Part shown: one piece after another, positions 41,340 through 51,334 of the stretch
Layout: each line of letters opens with the position of its first letter
Numbering within the stretch: position 1 is the stretch's first letter
Source of the DNA: Pseudomonas marvdashtae
GTDB taxonomy: Bacteria; Pseudomonadota; Gammaproteobacteria; Pseudomonadales; Pseudomonadaceae
Length of the DNA stretch: 64,000 bases
Direction: 5' to 3'
Assembly: GCF_014268655.2 (NCBI RefSeq)
Contig: NZ_JABWQX020000001.1
Coordinates: 2,510,001-2,574,000, forward strand
Program-made: the position numbers and the translations under genes
The notes under the pieces: model-generated
What the model saw: only the letters and a program-made list of their open reading frames with translations
Told to the model about the DNA's origin: nothing
Database searches by the model: none

Positions 41340-41371
41340 AAAGCCGAGACCCGAATGGGTGGCGGCTTTTT
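41340..41371. terminator. Hairpin terminator between pvdQ and fecR-like gene
   Basis: AAAGCCG pairs with CGGCTTT, with inner ACCC/GGGT pairing, followed by a T run. It is between the convergent pvdQ and FecR-like genes and suits rightward termination of pvdQ. Confidence 0.7.
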
Positions 41372-42369
41372 CAGTTTCGTGGTGGGCGGCCGATGGCGTT
41401 GAGCACCAGGTTGCCGTCCTTGTTCTGCGTCAGGTAGACCGGCAAGACCTTAGGCAACGTAGGCACGAGGTTCTTCACCTCGTTGAGGTTGTAGATACCG
41501 CCGATACGCAGGGTACCCGTGCCGTTGTCGGCCAGCATGACGGGGTGGTCGAGATAGCGATTGATCAAAGGCAGTGCGTCCGAGAGGGCGAGGTTATCCA
41601 GCACCAGCTTGCCGTTACGCCACGCCAATGAACTGTCATCGACCCCGACCTCCCGTATTTGCGGTTGGAAATCGCCAGCCTTGTAGCTCGCCTGCATCCC
41701 GGGTGACAGCTGTGAACCGCCAGCATTGGACGCCTTGTTGCTGGTCACCCAAACGGAACCCTCCAGCAGCGTGACCCGGACCTGATCCTGATACATCCAG
41801 ACGTTGAAACGCGTACCCGTCACGCGTACCTGGCCCTGGCCTGCCCGGACAACGAACGGATGCCGGGTATCATGGCTTACGTCGAAAAAAGCCTCGCCTT
41901 TTTTCAGCGTGACCCGACGCTCGTCCCTGTAGTTGGCGAACACCAACTCGCTGCCCAGGTTGAGTTCTACCTGGCTGCCGTCGTCCAGGATGATCTGACG
42001 CACGCTCGTGCCAGCCTCGAATCGCTGATAGGCGTTGGGCAGCCAGCCCAGGTTCCAACCGGTGAACGCGGCCAGGGGCAAGCCTAGCGCGAGCACCGTG
42101 GCCGCGATGGCCAGCCGGACCCAGCCCGACCGAGGACGTCCGATGCAAGCGCCTGGTGCTGCTTCGACACGCGGCAAATGTTCGGCGACACCCCAAATTT
42201 CCAACATGGCTTCGTATTCAAAAGCGTGCAGGGGATCGGCGTCGTGCCATTGCTTGAACGCCAGCCGTTCAGCCTCTGTGCAATCTTCAGCGTGCAGACG
42301 CATACACCAATGGGCTGCCGCATCGGTAATGGCGTCGTATTCGGCTTCCGAGAGTGTTCGTTCGGTCAT
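41371..42369 (-). CDS. FecR-family anti-sigma/transmembrane regulator
   Basis: A 332-residue protein. The N-terminal cytoplasmic DUF4880 region (AAHWCMRLHAEDCTEAERLAFKQWHDADPLHAFEYEAML, about 18-56) binds the sigma factor. A membrane helix (about 86-104) and a periplasmic FecR domain with LKKGEAFFDVSHDTRHPFVVRAGQG follow. The C-terminal LVLDNLALSDALPLINRYLDHPV is the usual short sensor part. It would transduce a TonB-receptor signal. Unusually, no ECF sigma gene or TonB receptor lies beside it. Near pvdQ it could be FpvR-like, but that is not proved. Confidence 0.88.
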   Translation of the reverse strand: MTERTLSEAEYDAITDAAAHWCMRLHAEDCTEAERLAFKQWHDADPLHAFEYEAMLEIWGVAEHLPRVEAAPGACIGRPRSGWVRLAIAATVLALGLPLAAFTGWNLGWLPNAYQRFEAGTSVRQIILDDGSQVELNLGSELVFANYRDERRVTLKKGEAFFDVSHDTRHPFVVRAGQGQVRVTGTRFNVWMYQDQVRVTLLEGSVWVTSNKASNAGGSQLSPGMQASYKAGDFQPQIREVGVDDSSLAWRNGKLVLDNLALSDALPLINRYLDHPVMLADNGTGTLRIGGIYNLNEVKNLVPTLPKVLPVYLTQNKDGNLVLNAIGRPPRN

Positions 42370-42507
42370 TGGCTCTTCCTGGTTTGCTGCATTCTAACCT
42401 TGGGTAGCCGTTGCCGAGAACAGCGATGATGGCGTTTGCACAGCGAAGAATTTGTTTTACGCCCCAGAGGTTCGAGCATTCGTCAACGTATCGTACCGCC
42501 TTGCAGC

Positions 42508-45500
42508 TCACCGCACCGCGGTTGAACCGGGAGGGAGCCGGTCAAGCTGGCGTCCCATCTCACAAATCAGCAGCGTAACGGAGTCGGCGTTGCTGAGTAT
42601 GACGTCGATGCGCTTGTCCGGCAAAATCGGGTCCAGAAATGCATCACGTGCCTCGTTCATGTTCTTGGTGCCGGTTAACGTGAGGATCCTGCGAGTGATG
42701 TCCTTGTAGCCAGGCAACAGTTCGATGTTCTTGTGGGTATTGTCCACGCTGTCCCATTGCGTAAACAGTTCTGATTTGGGGGTGGTCAGCGAAAGTCCGT
42801 GGCGTTGCAGTGCTTCTTGCTGGTCGTGGTGTGATTGACTCAAATGAGTGGCTGTCGAAATCAAGTCCAGGAATGGCCGCGCCGCGTCCAGATAGACAAT
42901 ATCGATCGTATCGAGAAGCTGGTGGGAAATTTCATGGATAAAAGTCGCGCCCTGGGCATGAGCATCGACATTGAACGCATCCGGTACGACGGATTTATAC
43001 CAATCCAACCCAAGGTCGAAAAAAAACTGGGTTAAATAAATTCTTCCAACCGCTGCGGGTTCAAGCACAAAGGCCGTTGCTCTGTCTTCCAGGTATTTTA
43101 GCGCGCCGACTACGATGCGGTCCGCATTCTGCTGCTCCCAGGTGGGATCGGCCAATGCCTGGCATATGGGAGAAATTGCTGCTTCTATTTTGGCGATCAG
43201 ACTGGCATCTACGCTGCTCACGCCGAAAACCAAACGCAGATAAGTATCCAGCCGGGAGCCCGGAAGTACTTGTCGTTTGAGTTGTTCAAGATTAGTCAGG
43301 GCATTGACTGAATAGAACCTCGCCATCTCCAGCGCCTGCATGATTGCATGGGCGCGAAAGGGGTATTTCCTGCGTATCTCAGCCATTCCCCGTGCCTCGA
43401 TGTTCAACGACCCTTTGGCTCGTAAGTCGCTATAGGTGATGGCCATTTTCGAACCGGCCTTACCAAAGCGAATGGCCTGGCGTTGCGGATCGATCCGCCA
43501 TGTCCGCTGGTCCGGCGAATATTTAAGTAATGGGCCCTCGCTGTCGTCATGAATGATTCGCCAGGCTTGGTTGGCTTTTGCAACTTGATAGACTTTGCCG
43601 GCGACAGGCACATATAGCTTGTTGTCGTCCGCCGCCTTGTAGGTTCCGTCGGTCAGATTCTGCCGAAGGTCCGCGAGGCTTACATCCAGGTTTTCAAAGA
43701 GCTGCAGGTCGGTACGGGCTGGTGCGGTGCTGGAAATATCTTTCCAGCTGGGCGCTGGCGGGTTGCTTTGCGGAGTCGGCTCGATGGGGGCGAGTAGACC
43801 GAATGTATCGTCGCGATTCAAAAAGCCGAGCGAGACCATTTCCGCAGCGCCGGCAATGAAGTTGTGCAGGCCAACCTTCCAGGCGTCCTGCTGAAAGGCT
43901 TCAGATGAGTCCTTGAAGTCCTGGTAACTTTCCCAAAGCGTTTGCAGGAACGTCAGTTTGGCCGGCAACTCTCTTCGTACCAACTTGAAGCCTTCGCTGA
44001 AAACATGCAGGACCGTTGTCCAGTCAAAATGACGGGGGTGACTGGTTTGCGTGGTCAACATATCCGTCAGCAACGTCGCGTTGTCGTCATACAGCGTGTG
44101 CAGGATATTGGTGTTGATGGGGCTGAAGCCCAGGGTAATTTCCGACGCTTGCCCAAGCGTGGACGCGAAAAGATTCTTGAACGTGGCCTGTTGATCTTTG
44201 GGAAGCCGTCGTATCAACAGATCCTGGAGCGCGCCGGGGGTATTGAACGCAGCGACGATGCTTGCTTCGTCCTTGAACTCCTTTAGTTGTTGTCCGTCGT
44301 GGTACGGCGAATACAGGACGTGGGGACTTGATGCGTCGGTCACTGAACTGAACACGTAAAGCCCCAATGCCTTGATCGCGGAGCCGCCGTCGGTCTTGAT
44401 CAGCTCCAAGGGGCGGAAATATGCACTGGCGCCTTTCACCGCTTGCCGCGCGATGGCGTCCGGCATGTCCAATACTTGGTGGACCAGATCGAATGCTGTC
44501 GGCGAAAGATGTTGCTGCAGATACTGGGCGTGAGCGTAATGCAACAATTGCCAGGGCAACTGTTGGCGGAAACGCCGCTTTCTTGGCTGAACGTTTGCGA
44601 TTGTTCCAGAGAGCGCTTGCTGCACTTGGTTTTTATAGGTGGTTGCGATATCCAGCGACGATAACAGTTGCCGCACAGCCGCCTCGTTCAAACCGTCTGG
44701 CAATGTTTGCGTGGAGGTCGAAGACACCTTGAAACCCTTTTCGGTGACGTCGATGTGCTGCAAGGCAAAGTCGGTCAATGACCTGGCCGGCCCGACAATC
44801 GCCAGGTTTGGCGTAATTTGCAGAGTTTCGGGGTTCAGGTGCTTGTCTGGGAAGCGGGCGTCCAGCAATGTTTTCAGCTTGTTGCGCACGTAGGTGCGCA
44901 GTGGCTCGAATCCGTCGAGATAGTCCTTGCCATCGTCCACGCTGTTTTTATATTGCTCAAGCAGTTCAATATGCCGACGTTGGTCCTCAAGGGGAGCAGT
45001 GCCTAACCAGGCGGGAAGTTTCTGCTTGAGGCTGTTCGCCTTGGCGATAGACGTGGCGCGTTTAAGATTGGTGGGAGCCCCTTTGCCAAATAGCGCTTTC
45101 AGACTTTTGGTCAGTGCCGCCCCGGTCAGTTGCCAACTTCCAACCCTCAATGTGCTCAAGTAACCCTGTTCAGCCTCAAAAAGGTTCGTGAACGAATTCA
45201 TCCGGTTTACGAGCACATTGTCTTCGATCAGTTCATAAGCCTCGAGTTGATAGCGTCGGTGGGGCTTGCGTTGAAGCGGGGTCAGGTTGGCGAGCAAGCC
45301 AAAGCGCCGTTGGGCGTCGAGCAGTTGTCGATTCAACTGGCGGGTGGCGAGGTCGACAGATGTGAATGCCTGCAATCCATCGACCGGTGTCCAGAGAATT
45401 GCCATGCCCGAATGGGGGGTGTCCAGCCCGCCACGCTCGGTCAACAGAAAACAGTTGGCGAGGGGCGCGGAGACGGTTTCGCTTTCTGAGGTACAGGCGA

Positions 45501-47328
45501 GCTTTAACGAATAGACATCAGGCCGAAACCCCCTGACCGCAGCACGTTGTTCGCGATCGGGATATTCGGCGTCATAGGCAAAAACCGTTTCAATCAGCTT
45601 GTGCGCTATCAAGGGAAGCGTTGCGTTAAGCGCTCTGAGTTCGGCTTCCGCGCGGATCCCCAATGAGAAAACGTTCGTCAGTTCAGCAAGCAAGCGCTTG
45701 AGTCCGTTGCGCAGTGCAGTCCTGTCCAGTGAAGGCAACCGAGCGAACAGGGCGCTGAAAGCTTCGTCGACATCGATGTAGGTCTTGGCCTTGCGCTCCA
45801 TTTGGTCGGCCACCAGGTTCGAAGAGCGCTGCTTCCCGTAAAACGTGGGTTGGGTTCCCCAGTGGCCGGCGGATTTCTGGTTCAGCAGGTTTTTATGGAT
45901 GAACGTTCGTATGTCGAGTGCCTTGTCGACGAGCGCTTTAATATCCACCTCGCCCTGGCGGGACATTTCCAATGCGTAACGAAGGTTCAGCAACTGTTTG
46001 TCGACAGTGGCGTCGGCCAGGGAGTCGGACACCGGCATGCTGATGGGATTGCCTGAAACCTGCGGCGCGTCAAAGCGCAATAAACGGTTGCGTTCTTCAA
46101 GATCGAGAAGGTTGTAGATCGCCTCTTTTTGTTCGGGCGTATTGAATAGCGCTTCCTTGAATGCGAGGAAAGTGCTCACCTTCTGAAGGCCTTGGGTAGG
46201 GGTAAAAAGATAGTGTCCTTGGCCGCTGATCATCAAGGAACCGGCAAGCTCGACGAAGTTCGGTTCATATTCCCAGAGTCGGACCGTCTCGATGAACAGC
46301 AATGTTTCGTCTCGGCGAGACGGCCTGAACAATCGAAGAAGCTCACGGCTTTGCGCTTCCGTCAGGTGTCCTTTTTCCCGTTCCAGCAGGATGGTCGCCC
46401 ACAGTGAATCGTGGATGAACTGGGACAGCAGCTGGCGACGGGAAGTGTAGAAGGGGCCGTTGGCGTCCCAAAAGGCCGTGATGCAGCCTGAGAGTTTTGG
46501 AATCAACGTCGTGGCAATGCCCTTGATGATTGTCTCCCACTGTTGTCCGGTGTAGGAGGATGCGGATGTACCGGGGTGAGTCAGATCGACGCCCTGTCCG
46601 GCGGGCCAGCCTTGGTGATGGAAATAAACCAGTACCGCGTCGCTCAGCGGGATGCTCGAGGTGACCTGGAACGGGCTAGGCGCCGGTGAATCCGAATCAT
46701 GGGACAGGGCTATGCGCACCTGCCTCGGATCCAGCCCTGGCAGCGCTTCGCCCAGCAACTGGTCCAACATCGAGGTAAGCGAGGGCAGTTTGATCAGTTC
46801 CTCGACCATGACCAAGGCATTGACGTCCTGGGCATCTTCAATCGATTCGCGCTGTGTCTCGAATACATCGCCGTCGATGATTTGCCGGGTCCGGCTGATG
46901 TCGGTTGTGCTGTTCAGTGCGCTGCGCTGGGAAATCGACAGGAGACGAAACAGACGATTTCGCTCCTCGGTGTTTTTCAGCGTCTGCTCAATGTTCCTGT
47001 CGAGTGCTTGGGGATTGTCGAATTTCCTGATGCCACCCCACGGCGTGTAAAAAAAAGCCGGCTCGTTTCCAGAAGCGCCGGTCCCTTGCGTGGACTGGAG
47101 GGAAAAACATCCGGCGAGCGGGATGGGTGGTTTGTCCTCCGGGGCCAGTAAAATCTTTTCGGCGAACATCGGTGGCGTTTGCGCGACGCGTTGCGTGTGG
47201 CTGGGCAAGGAAACGTTCTGCAGCCAGTCGAGGTCCGCCTGAGTGAGGCCATGGACCGCGTCCAGCTCCTCCAAGTCCTTGACGTTCAATATCTGGGGAA
47301 ATAATAAAAGCGGGATTTCTGCGTGCAT
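42508..47328 (-). CDS. Large dermonecrotic-toxin-like protein with HEISH metalloprotease motif
   Basis: A 1606-residue protein similar in overall pattern to the Pseudomonas dermonecrotic toxin domain (DUF6543) proteins. Around 1170 residues of mixed, helical regions are seen, including QVQQALSGTIANVQPRKR and FNLLFHVFSEGF-like parts (HVFSEGFKLVRREL). The C-terminal segment has FIHEISHQ, a HExxH zinc site at 1465-1469, of the M35/deuterolysin-like type. It is probably a secreted or delivered toxin acting as a protease; cofactor and target are unknown. No immunity gene is obvious. The ATG at 47328 is chosen; the earlier start at 47394 is a TTG. Confidence 0.8.
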   Translation of the reverse strand: MHAEIPLLLFPQILNVKDLEELDAVHGLTQADLDWLQNVSLPSHTQRVAQTPPMFAEKILLAPEDKPPIPLAGCFSLQSTQGTGASGNEPAFFYTPWGGIRKFDNPQALDRNIEQTLKNTEERNRLFRLLSISQRSALNSTTDISRTRQIIDGDVFETQRESIEDAQDVNALVMVEELIKLPSLTSMLDQLLGEALPGLDPRQVRIALSHDSDSPAPSPFQVTSSIPLSDAVLVYFHHQGWPAGQGVDLTHPGTSASSYTGQQWETIIKGIATTLIPKLSGCITAFWDANGPFYTSRRQLLSQFIHDSLWATILLEREKGHLTEAQSRELLRLFRPSRRDETLLFIETVRLWEYEPNFVELAGSLMISGQGHYLFTPTQGLQKVSTFLAFKEALFNTPEQKEAIYNLLDLEERNRLLRFDAPQVSGNPISMPVSDSLADATVDKQLLNLRYALEMSRQGEVDIKALVDKALDIRTFIHKNLLNQKSAGHWGTQPTFYGKQRSSNLVADQMERKAKTYIDVDEAFSALFARLPSLDRTALRNGLKRLLAELTNVFSLGIRAEAELRALNATLPLIAHKLIETVFAYDAEYPDREQRAAVRGFRPDVYSLKLACTSESETVSAPLANCFLLTERGGLDTPHSGMAILWTPVDGLQAFTSVDLATRQLNRQLLDAQRRFGLLANLTPLQRKPHRRYQLEAYELIEDNVLVNRMNSFTNLFEAEQGYLSTLRVGSWQLTGAALTKSLKALFGKGAPTNLKRATSIAKANSLKQKLPAWLGTAPLEDQRRHIELLEQYKNSVDDGKDYLDGFEPLRTYVRNKLKTLLDARFPDKHLNPETLQITPNLAIVGPARSLTDFALQHIDVTEKGFKVSSTSTQTLPDGLNEAAVRQLLSSLDIATTYKNQVQQALSGTIANVQPRKRRFRQQLPWQLLHYAHAQYLQQHLSPTAFDLVHQVLDMPDAIARQAVKGASAYFRPLELIKTDGGSAIKALGLYVFSSVTDASSPHVLYSPYHDGQQLKEFKDEASIVAAFNTPGALQDLLIRRLPKDQQATFKNLFASTLGQASEITLGFSPINTNILHTLYDDNATLLTDMLTTQTSHPRHFDWTTVLHVFSEGFKLVRRELPAKLTFLQTLWESYQDFKDSSEAFQQDAWKVGLHNFIAGAAEMVSLGFLNRDDTFGLLAPIEPTPQSNPPAPSWKDISSTAPARTDLQLFENLDVSLADLRQNLTDGTYKAADDNKLYVPVAGKVYQVAKANQAWRIIHDDSEGPLLKYSPDQRTWRIDPQRQAIRFGKAGSKMAITYSDLRAKGSLNIEARGMAEIRRKYPFRAHAIMQALEMARFYSVNALTNLEQLKRQVLPGSRLDTYLRLVFGVSSVDASLIAKIEAAISPICQALADPTWEQQNADRIVVGALKYLEDRATAFVLEPAAVGRIYLTQFFFDLGLDWYKSVVPDAFNVDAHAQGATFIHEISHQLLDTIDIVYLDAARPFLDLISTATHLSQSHHDQQEALQRHGLSLTTPKSELFTQWDSVDNTHKNIELLPGYKDITRRILTLTGTKNMNEARDAFLDPILPDKRIDVILSNADSVTLLICEMGRQLDRLPPGSTAVR

Positions 47329-47581
47329 CGTTGCGTCTCGGTCAGGGCGCCGGCAATGCAGCGCCTGAGTGTGTGGAGCGGCCAGACTAGGCAACGATGA
47401 GTGACCCGAGGTGGTACATAGTTACCGCCCGTACGCCGCGCAGGTCTGTCGGGTTCACGCAAGAAAGATCAACGCAATCGCTCTGCAGAAAAGTTGACAG
47501 TCCGCGCTCGCTGCGGTGTTTAATCAGCGCACGTTGCCTTCCGTGCTGTTGCTACCTCCAACAATCATTCAGGAGCTTCAG

Positions 47582-48613
47582 ATGTCCGCGCTATCCGATC
47601 ATGCCGGTGCTTGCACTCTGTCCTTTGACGCCTTGGCAAGTCTGCTGGAGCAGATTTTCCTGCGTCATGGCACCTCGTCCGAGGTCGCTCGCACATTGGC
47701 CGAAAACTGCGCCGCCGCTGAGCGCGATGGAGCCCACAGTCATGGGGTGTTCCGTATTCCCGGCTACGTCTCGACGCTGAAGAGCGGCTGGGTCGATGGC
47801 CAGGCGGTGCCGGTGGTCGAGGACGTTGCCTCCGGGTTTCTACGGGTGGATGCCTGCAACGGGTTTGCCCAGCCGGCGTTGGCTGCCGCTCGTCCGTTAC
47901 TGATAGAGAAGGCCCGCAGCGCCGGGATTGCGGTGCTGGCGATACGCAACTCCCATCACTTTGCGGCCCTGTGGCCGGATGTCGAACCGTTTGCCTATGA
48001 GGGGCTGGTAGCCCTGAGCGTGGTGAACAGCATGACCTGCGTAGTGCCCCACGGCGCGGACCGGCCTCTGTTTGGCACCAACCCGATTGCCTTCGCTGCG
48101 CCCCGGGCCGATGGCGAGCCGATTGTCTTCGACCTGGCCACCAGCGCCATCGCCCATGGCGATGTCCAGATTGCCGCGGGCAAAGGCGAGCTGCTGCCGC
48201 CAGGCATGGGCGTGGACAGCCTCGGCCAGCCGACCCGTGATCCCAAAGCCATCCTCGAAGGTGGGGCGCTCCTGCCATTTGGCGGGCACAAGGGCTCGGC
48301 GTTGTCGATGATGGTCGAGTTGCTGGCCGCTGCCCTGACGGGCGGTAATTTTTCGTTCGAGTTCGACTGGAGCAATCATCCAGGTGCGAAGACGCCGTGG
48401 ACCGGGCAGTTACTGATCGTGATCGATCCGAGCAAGGCCGCCGGGCAAAGTTTTGCCGAGCGCAGCCAGGAGCTGGTCAGGCAGATGCATGGCGTTGGAT
48501 TGCGGCGACTGCCGGGGGATCGACGCCACCGTGAGCGGAGCAAGTCCAATGAGCGCGGGATTACGCTGGATGAGCAGACGATCGCGCAGCTGCGGGCGTT
48601 GGCGGGACAGTGA
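47582..48613 (+). CDS. dpkA: Delta1-piperideine-2-carboxylate reductase
   Basis: A 343-residue protein of the malate/lactate dehydrogenase-2 (Ldh2) superfamily, close in pattern to Pseudomonas DpkA. SHGVFRIPGYVSTLKSGWVDG, RNSHHFAALWPDVEPFA and GALLPFGGHKGSALSMMVELLAA are recognisable. It reduces delta1-piperideine-2-carboxylate (lysine catabolism) and delta1-pyrroline-2-carboxylate with NADPH. The ATG at 47582 has AGGAG six bases upstream. Length is normal. Confidence 0.92.
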   Translation: MSALSDHAGACTLSFDALASLLEQIFLRHGTSSEVARTLAENCAAAERDGAHSHGVFRIPGYVSTLKSGWVDGQAVPVVEDVASGFLRVDACNGFAQPALAAARPLLIEKARSAGIAVLAIRNSHHFAALWPDVEPFAYEGLVALSVVNSMTCVVPHGADRPLFGTNPIAFAAPRADGEPIVFDLATSAIAHGDVQIAAGKGELLPPGMGVDSLGQPTRDPKAILEGGALLPFGGHKGSALSMMVELLAAALTGGNFSFEFDWSNHPGAKTPWTGQLLIVIDPSKAAGQSFAERSQELVRQMHGVGLRRLPGDRRHRERSKSNERGITLDEQTIAQLRALAGQ

Positions 48614-48640
48614 GTGCTTAAGGATTACAAGAGCGTTTAT

Positions 48641-48668
48641 ATGGCGAGGAAGTTCGCTTCCTCGCCAT
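48641..48668. terminator. UUCG-loop bidirectional terminator
   Basis: A perfect 12-bp stem, ATGGCGAGGAAG with CTTCCTCGCCAT, around a TTCG loop, between the convergent dpkA and DUF883 genes. The T tract is weak, but the stem is strong and the location is right. Confidence 0.7.
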
Positions 48669-48678
48669 GGGCCCGTTT

Positions 48679-48996
48679 TCAGCGCCGTCCGAGCAGCAAT
48701 CCCACCACCAGCCCGAAACCCGCGGAAATCGCCACGGTCTGCCACGGATGCCCGCCGATATAGACCTCAGTGGCATCGACCATCGGACGGGTGCGCTCCC
48801 GGGCGTTGGCGACCGCATCCAGTGCTTGTTGCAGCTTCTGCGCGATTTGGCCCCGAAGGTTTTCGGCATCTTCGCCAACCAGGGATGCACCGCTCTTGAG
48901 TAGTTTCTCCGACTCTTCGATCAGCGCTTTCAGTTCACTGAAGGCTTGATCCTTGATTTGTTCTCCGTTGGATTGTGCGGCGCTTTTACGGGCCAT
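48679..48996 (-). CDS. DUF883 family (ElaB/YqjD-like) inner-membrane protein
   Basis: A 105-residue protein. Helical, with KDQAFSELKALIEESEKLLKSG, and a C-terminal membrane anchor (VAISAGFGLVVGLLLGRR, about 88-105). ElaB/YqjD-type proteins attach ribosomes to the membrane or aid stationary-phase and stress tolerance. The ATG at 48996 has AGGAG upstream. Confidence 0.9.
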   Translation of the reverse strand: MARKSAAQSNGEQIKDQAFSELKALIEESEKLLKSGASLVGEDAENLRGQIAQKLQQALDAVANARERTRPMVDATEVYIGGHPWQTVAISAGFGLVVGLLLGRR

Positions 48997-49158
48997 TGAG
49001 GTGCTCCTTGAGGATGATGGCAATGATCAGTGGAGTGCTTCGCTTGCTTGAAAGTTGCAGCATCTACGATGGGGCCGGGCAGGACATCTAAAATCATGGT
49101 TAAGACGTTTCAGCGCAAGGTGTAAGATGACGCCTATTTACGCGACAGGAAATTCCCC

Positions 49159-49413
49159 ATGAGCTTCAATCTCGCTGATAAGCCCCTGGCCGAGCGCGCG
49201 GCGCTGGAAGATGAAAAATCCCGGCTCTTCGAGCTGTGGCAGAACAATCTGGGCAAGGCCAAGGGCGACGCTGCCCGGCTGTTCGGTGAACGTTCCAAGC
49301 GCAAGGGCAAGTGGTCAGAGTGGGTGCGCGCCGAGCTGGACGGCATGTCGCCACCGGAATACGCCAACATGGTGCGCAGCGAAGTCAATCGCCTGATGGC
49401 CGCCAATAAATAA
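49159..49413 (+). CDS. Small conserved hypothetical protein
   Basis: An 84-residue, helical, charged cytoplasmic protein (MSFNLADKPLAERAALEDEK). The repeated charge pattern and ATG with AGGAAA upstream support coding. Common in Pseudomonas; function unknown. Convergent with the LysR-type gene that follows. Confidence 0.75.
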   Translation: MSFNLADKPLAERAALEDEKSRLFELWQNNLGKAKGDAARLFGERSKRKGKWSEWVRAELDGMSPPEYANMVRSEVNRLMAANK

Positions 49414-49416
49414 ACT

Positions 49417-50325
49417 TCAGGTGAAGGTTGCGACGATAGCTTCGCGTACCTTGCCCACTGCCGGGTCCATTTGCGCGTGGGTCCGCCAGCCCAGCTCGAT
49501 AGGGTAGCGGGGCAGTGCCAGCGGGCAGGGCAGCAATGCCAGGCCGCTAAGCGCCGCGATGGCCTTGGCGGCATGCTCGGGAATAGTCGCCACGGCCTGG
49601 CTGCCCTTGAGCAGGAACGGCAGCGCGGCAAAGTGGGTGGTCGAGGCGCACACCCTGCGACGCAGGCCCAGCCCGGCCAGTCCTTCATCGGTGATGCCGA
49701 TGAAGCCGCCGGACGACACCAGCAGATGTTCGCGCGCGACGAAGGCTTGCAAGGTCAGGCTATATGGGCCCTCTGTCAGGCTGGCCGGGTCGACGAGGCA
49801 GGCATAGTCGCCTTCGCCCAAGACCTGGCGGCTCAGCAGCCGCTCGGTAAATCCTCCCGCTGTTATCGCCAGGTCCAGGCTGCGTTCCATCAAGGCCCGA
49901 CCAACGATCTGGCTGTGGGTCTGGCGAAAAATCAAGCGCAGCCCTGGTGCCCGCCGCGCCACTTCCTCGATCAAGCGCCGTCCATGGGCGATTTCAAAAT
50001 CATCGGACAACCCGACGATGACTGAGCGGCCTTCGTAGTTATTCGCGCCGGGATCAACCATTGCCAGGCTCTGGCGACATTTGTCCAGGGCATCGCTGAT
50101 CACCGGTTTCAGTTGATTGGCCCGCAACGTCGGCGCCAGGCCACGGCCGGTGCGCACGAACAATGGGTCGTCATACAAACCGCGAAGCCTGCGCAGGGCC
50201 GCACTGACAGCCGACTGGGTCACGCCCAGGCGCAGCGCGGCGCGGCTGGCGCTGGATTCATCGTGCAAGGCTTCGAAGGCTTTGAGCAGGTTCAGGTCGA
50301 CATCGGCGATATTCATTTGATTCAT
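49417..50325 (-). CDS. LysR-type transcription regulator
   Basis: A 302-residue protein with an N-terminal winged HTH (LNLLKAFEALHDESSASRAALRLGVTQSAVSAALRRLRGLY) and a periplasmic-binding-like effector domain. It is divergent from the nitrilase gene with 84 bases between, so it probably regulates it. Start could also be the Met at codon 4 (50316); the ribosome site is not strong. Confidence 0.92.
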   Translation of the reverse strand: MNQMNIADVDLNLLKAFEALHDESSASRAALRLGVTQSAVSAALRRLRGLYDDPLFVRTGRGLAPTLRANQLKPVISDALDKCRQSLAMVDPGANNYEGRSVIVGLSDDFEIAHGRRLIEEVARRAPGLRLIFRQTHSQIVGRALMERSLDLAITAGGFTERLLSRQVLGEGDYACLVDPASLTEGPYSLTLQAFVAREHLLVSSGGFIGITDEGLAGLGLRRRVCASTTHFAALPFLLKGSQAVATIPEHAAKAIAALSGLALLPCPLALPRYPIELGWRTHAQMDPAVGKVREAIVATFT

Positions 50326-50409
50326 ATCTTTTAGCAGTGATCAGGGCTTTATTCATGATCGGCTTGCACTGGAGAATCGGCAACACCTGAAATCACGGAG
50401 TTGAAGACC

Positions 50410-51333
50410 ATGCCAAAATCCATCGTCGCTGCCTTGCAGATTGGCTCGCTGCCCTCCGGCAAAGGCGAAACCCTGGCGCAGATCCTTTACTACGAAGACG
50501 CCATCCGCCAAGCGGGAGCTCGCTTAGTGGTGATGCCCGAGGCGCTGCTGGGGGGTTATCCCAAGGGCGAGACGTTCGGCACGCAGTTGGGGTATCGATT
50601 GCCGGAAGGACGCGAAGCGTTTGCTCGCTATTTTGCCAACGCCATCGATGTGCCCGGCGCGGAAACCGAGGCGCTGGCGGGTCTTTCGGCGCGGACCGGG
50701 GCGAGCCTGGTGCTGGGTGTCATCGAGCGCGCCGGCAACACCTTGTACTGCACCGCCCTGTATTTCGAGCCTGATGCGGGCCTCGTGGCCAAGCATCGTA
50801 AATTGATGCCTACCGGCACCGAGCGCCTGATCTGGGGCAAGGGCGACGGCTCGACGCTGCCGGTGATTGAAAGCCAGGTCGGTCGTGTGGGAGCGGCGGT
50901 GTGTTGGGAAAACATGATGCCGCTGCTGCGTACGGCGATGTATGCCAAAGGCGTTGACGTCTGGTGCGCGCCGACGGTGGATGAGCGGGACATGTGGCAG
51001 GTGAGCATGCGCCATATCGCTCATGAAGGGCGATGCTTTGTGGTCAGCGCCTGCCAGGTCCAGGCGTCGCCGGCGGAGTTGGGCATCGAAGTCGCGAACT
51101 GGCCGGCGGAGCGCCCGTTGATTGCCGGTGGCAGCGTGATCGTCGGGCCCATGGGCGATGTGCTCGCCGGACCGTTGAAAGGCTCCGCCGGGCTGTTGAC
51201 CGCTGAAATCGATACCGACGAGTTGGTGCGGGCGCGCTACGATTATGACGTGGTGGGACACTACGCCCGGCCGGATGTTTTCGAACTGGTGGTGGACGAG
51301 CGGGCGAAACCGGGCGTGCGCTTCATGGCGTGA
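50410..51333 (+). CDS. Nitrilase/carbon-nitrogen hydrolase
   Basis: A 307-residue CN-hydrolase. The catalytic Glu-Lys-Cys triad is visible: MPEALLGG (E44), HRKLMPT (K131) and [10 protein letters not shown] (C165). Sequence features fit nitrilase-type (nitrile to carboxylate and ammonia) enzymes; the substrate could be aliphatic, aromatic or an amide. GGAG lies nine bases before the ATG. The divergent LysR regulator is likely its control. Confidence 0.9.
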   Translation: MPKSIVAALQIGSLPSGKGETLAQILYYEDAIRQAGARLVVMPEALLGGYPKGETFGTQLGYRLPEGREAFARYFANAIDVPGAETEALAGLSARTGASLVLGVIERAGNTLYCTALYFEPDAGLVAKHRKLMPTGTERLIWGKGDGSTLPVIESQVGRVGAAVCWENMMPLLRTAMYAKGVDVWCAPTVDERDMWQVSMRHIAHEGRCFVVSACQVQASPAELGIEVANWPAERPLIAGGSVIVGPMGDVLAGPLKGSAGLLTAEIDTDELVRARYDYDVVGHYARPDVFELVVDERAKPGVRFMA

Positions 51334-51334
51334 T

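Noticed and set aside
42370..42507. Remnant of an ECF sigma factor upstream of the FecR-like gene
   Set aside because: No sigma-like residues in any frame; the gap is only 138 bases.
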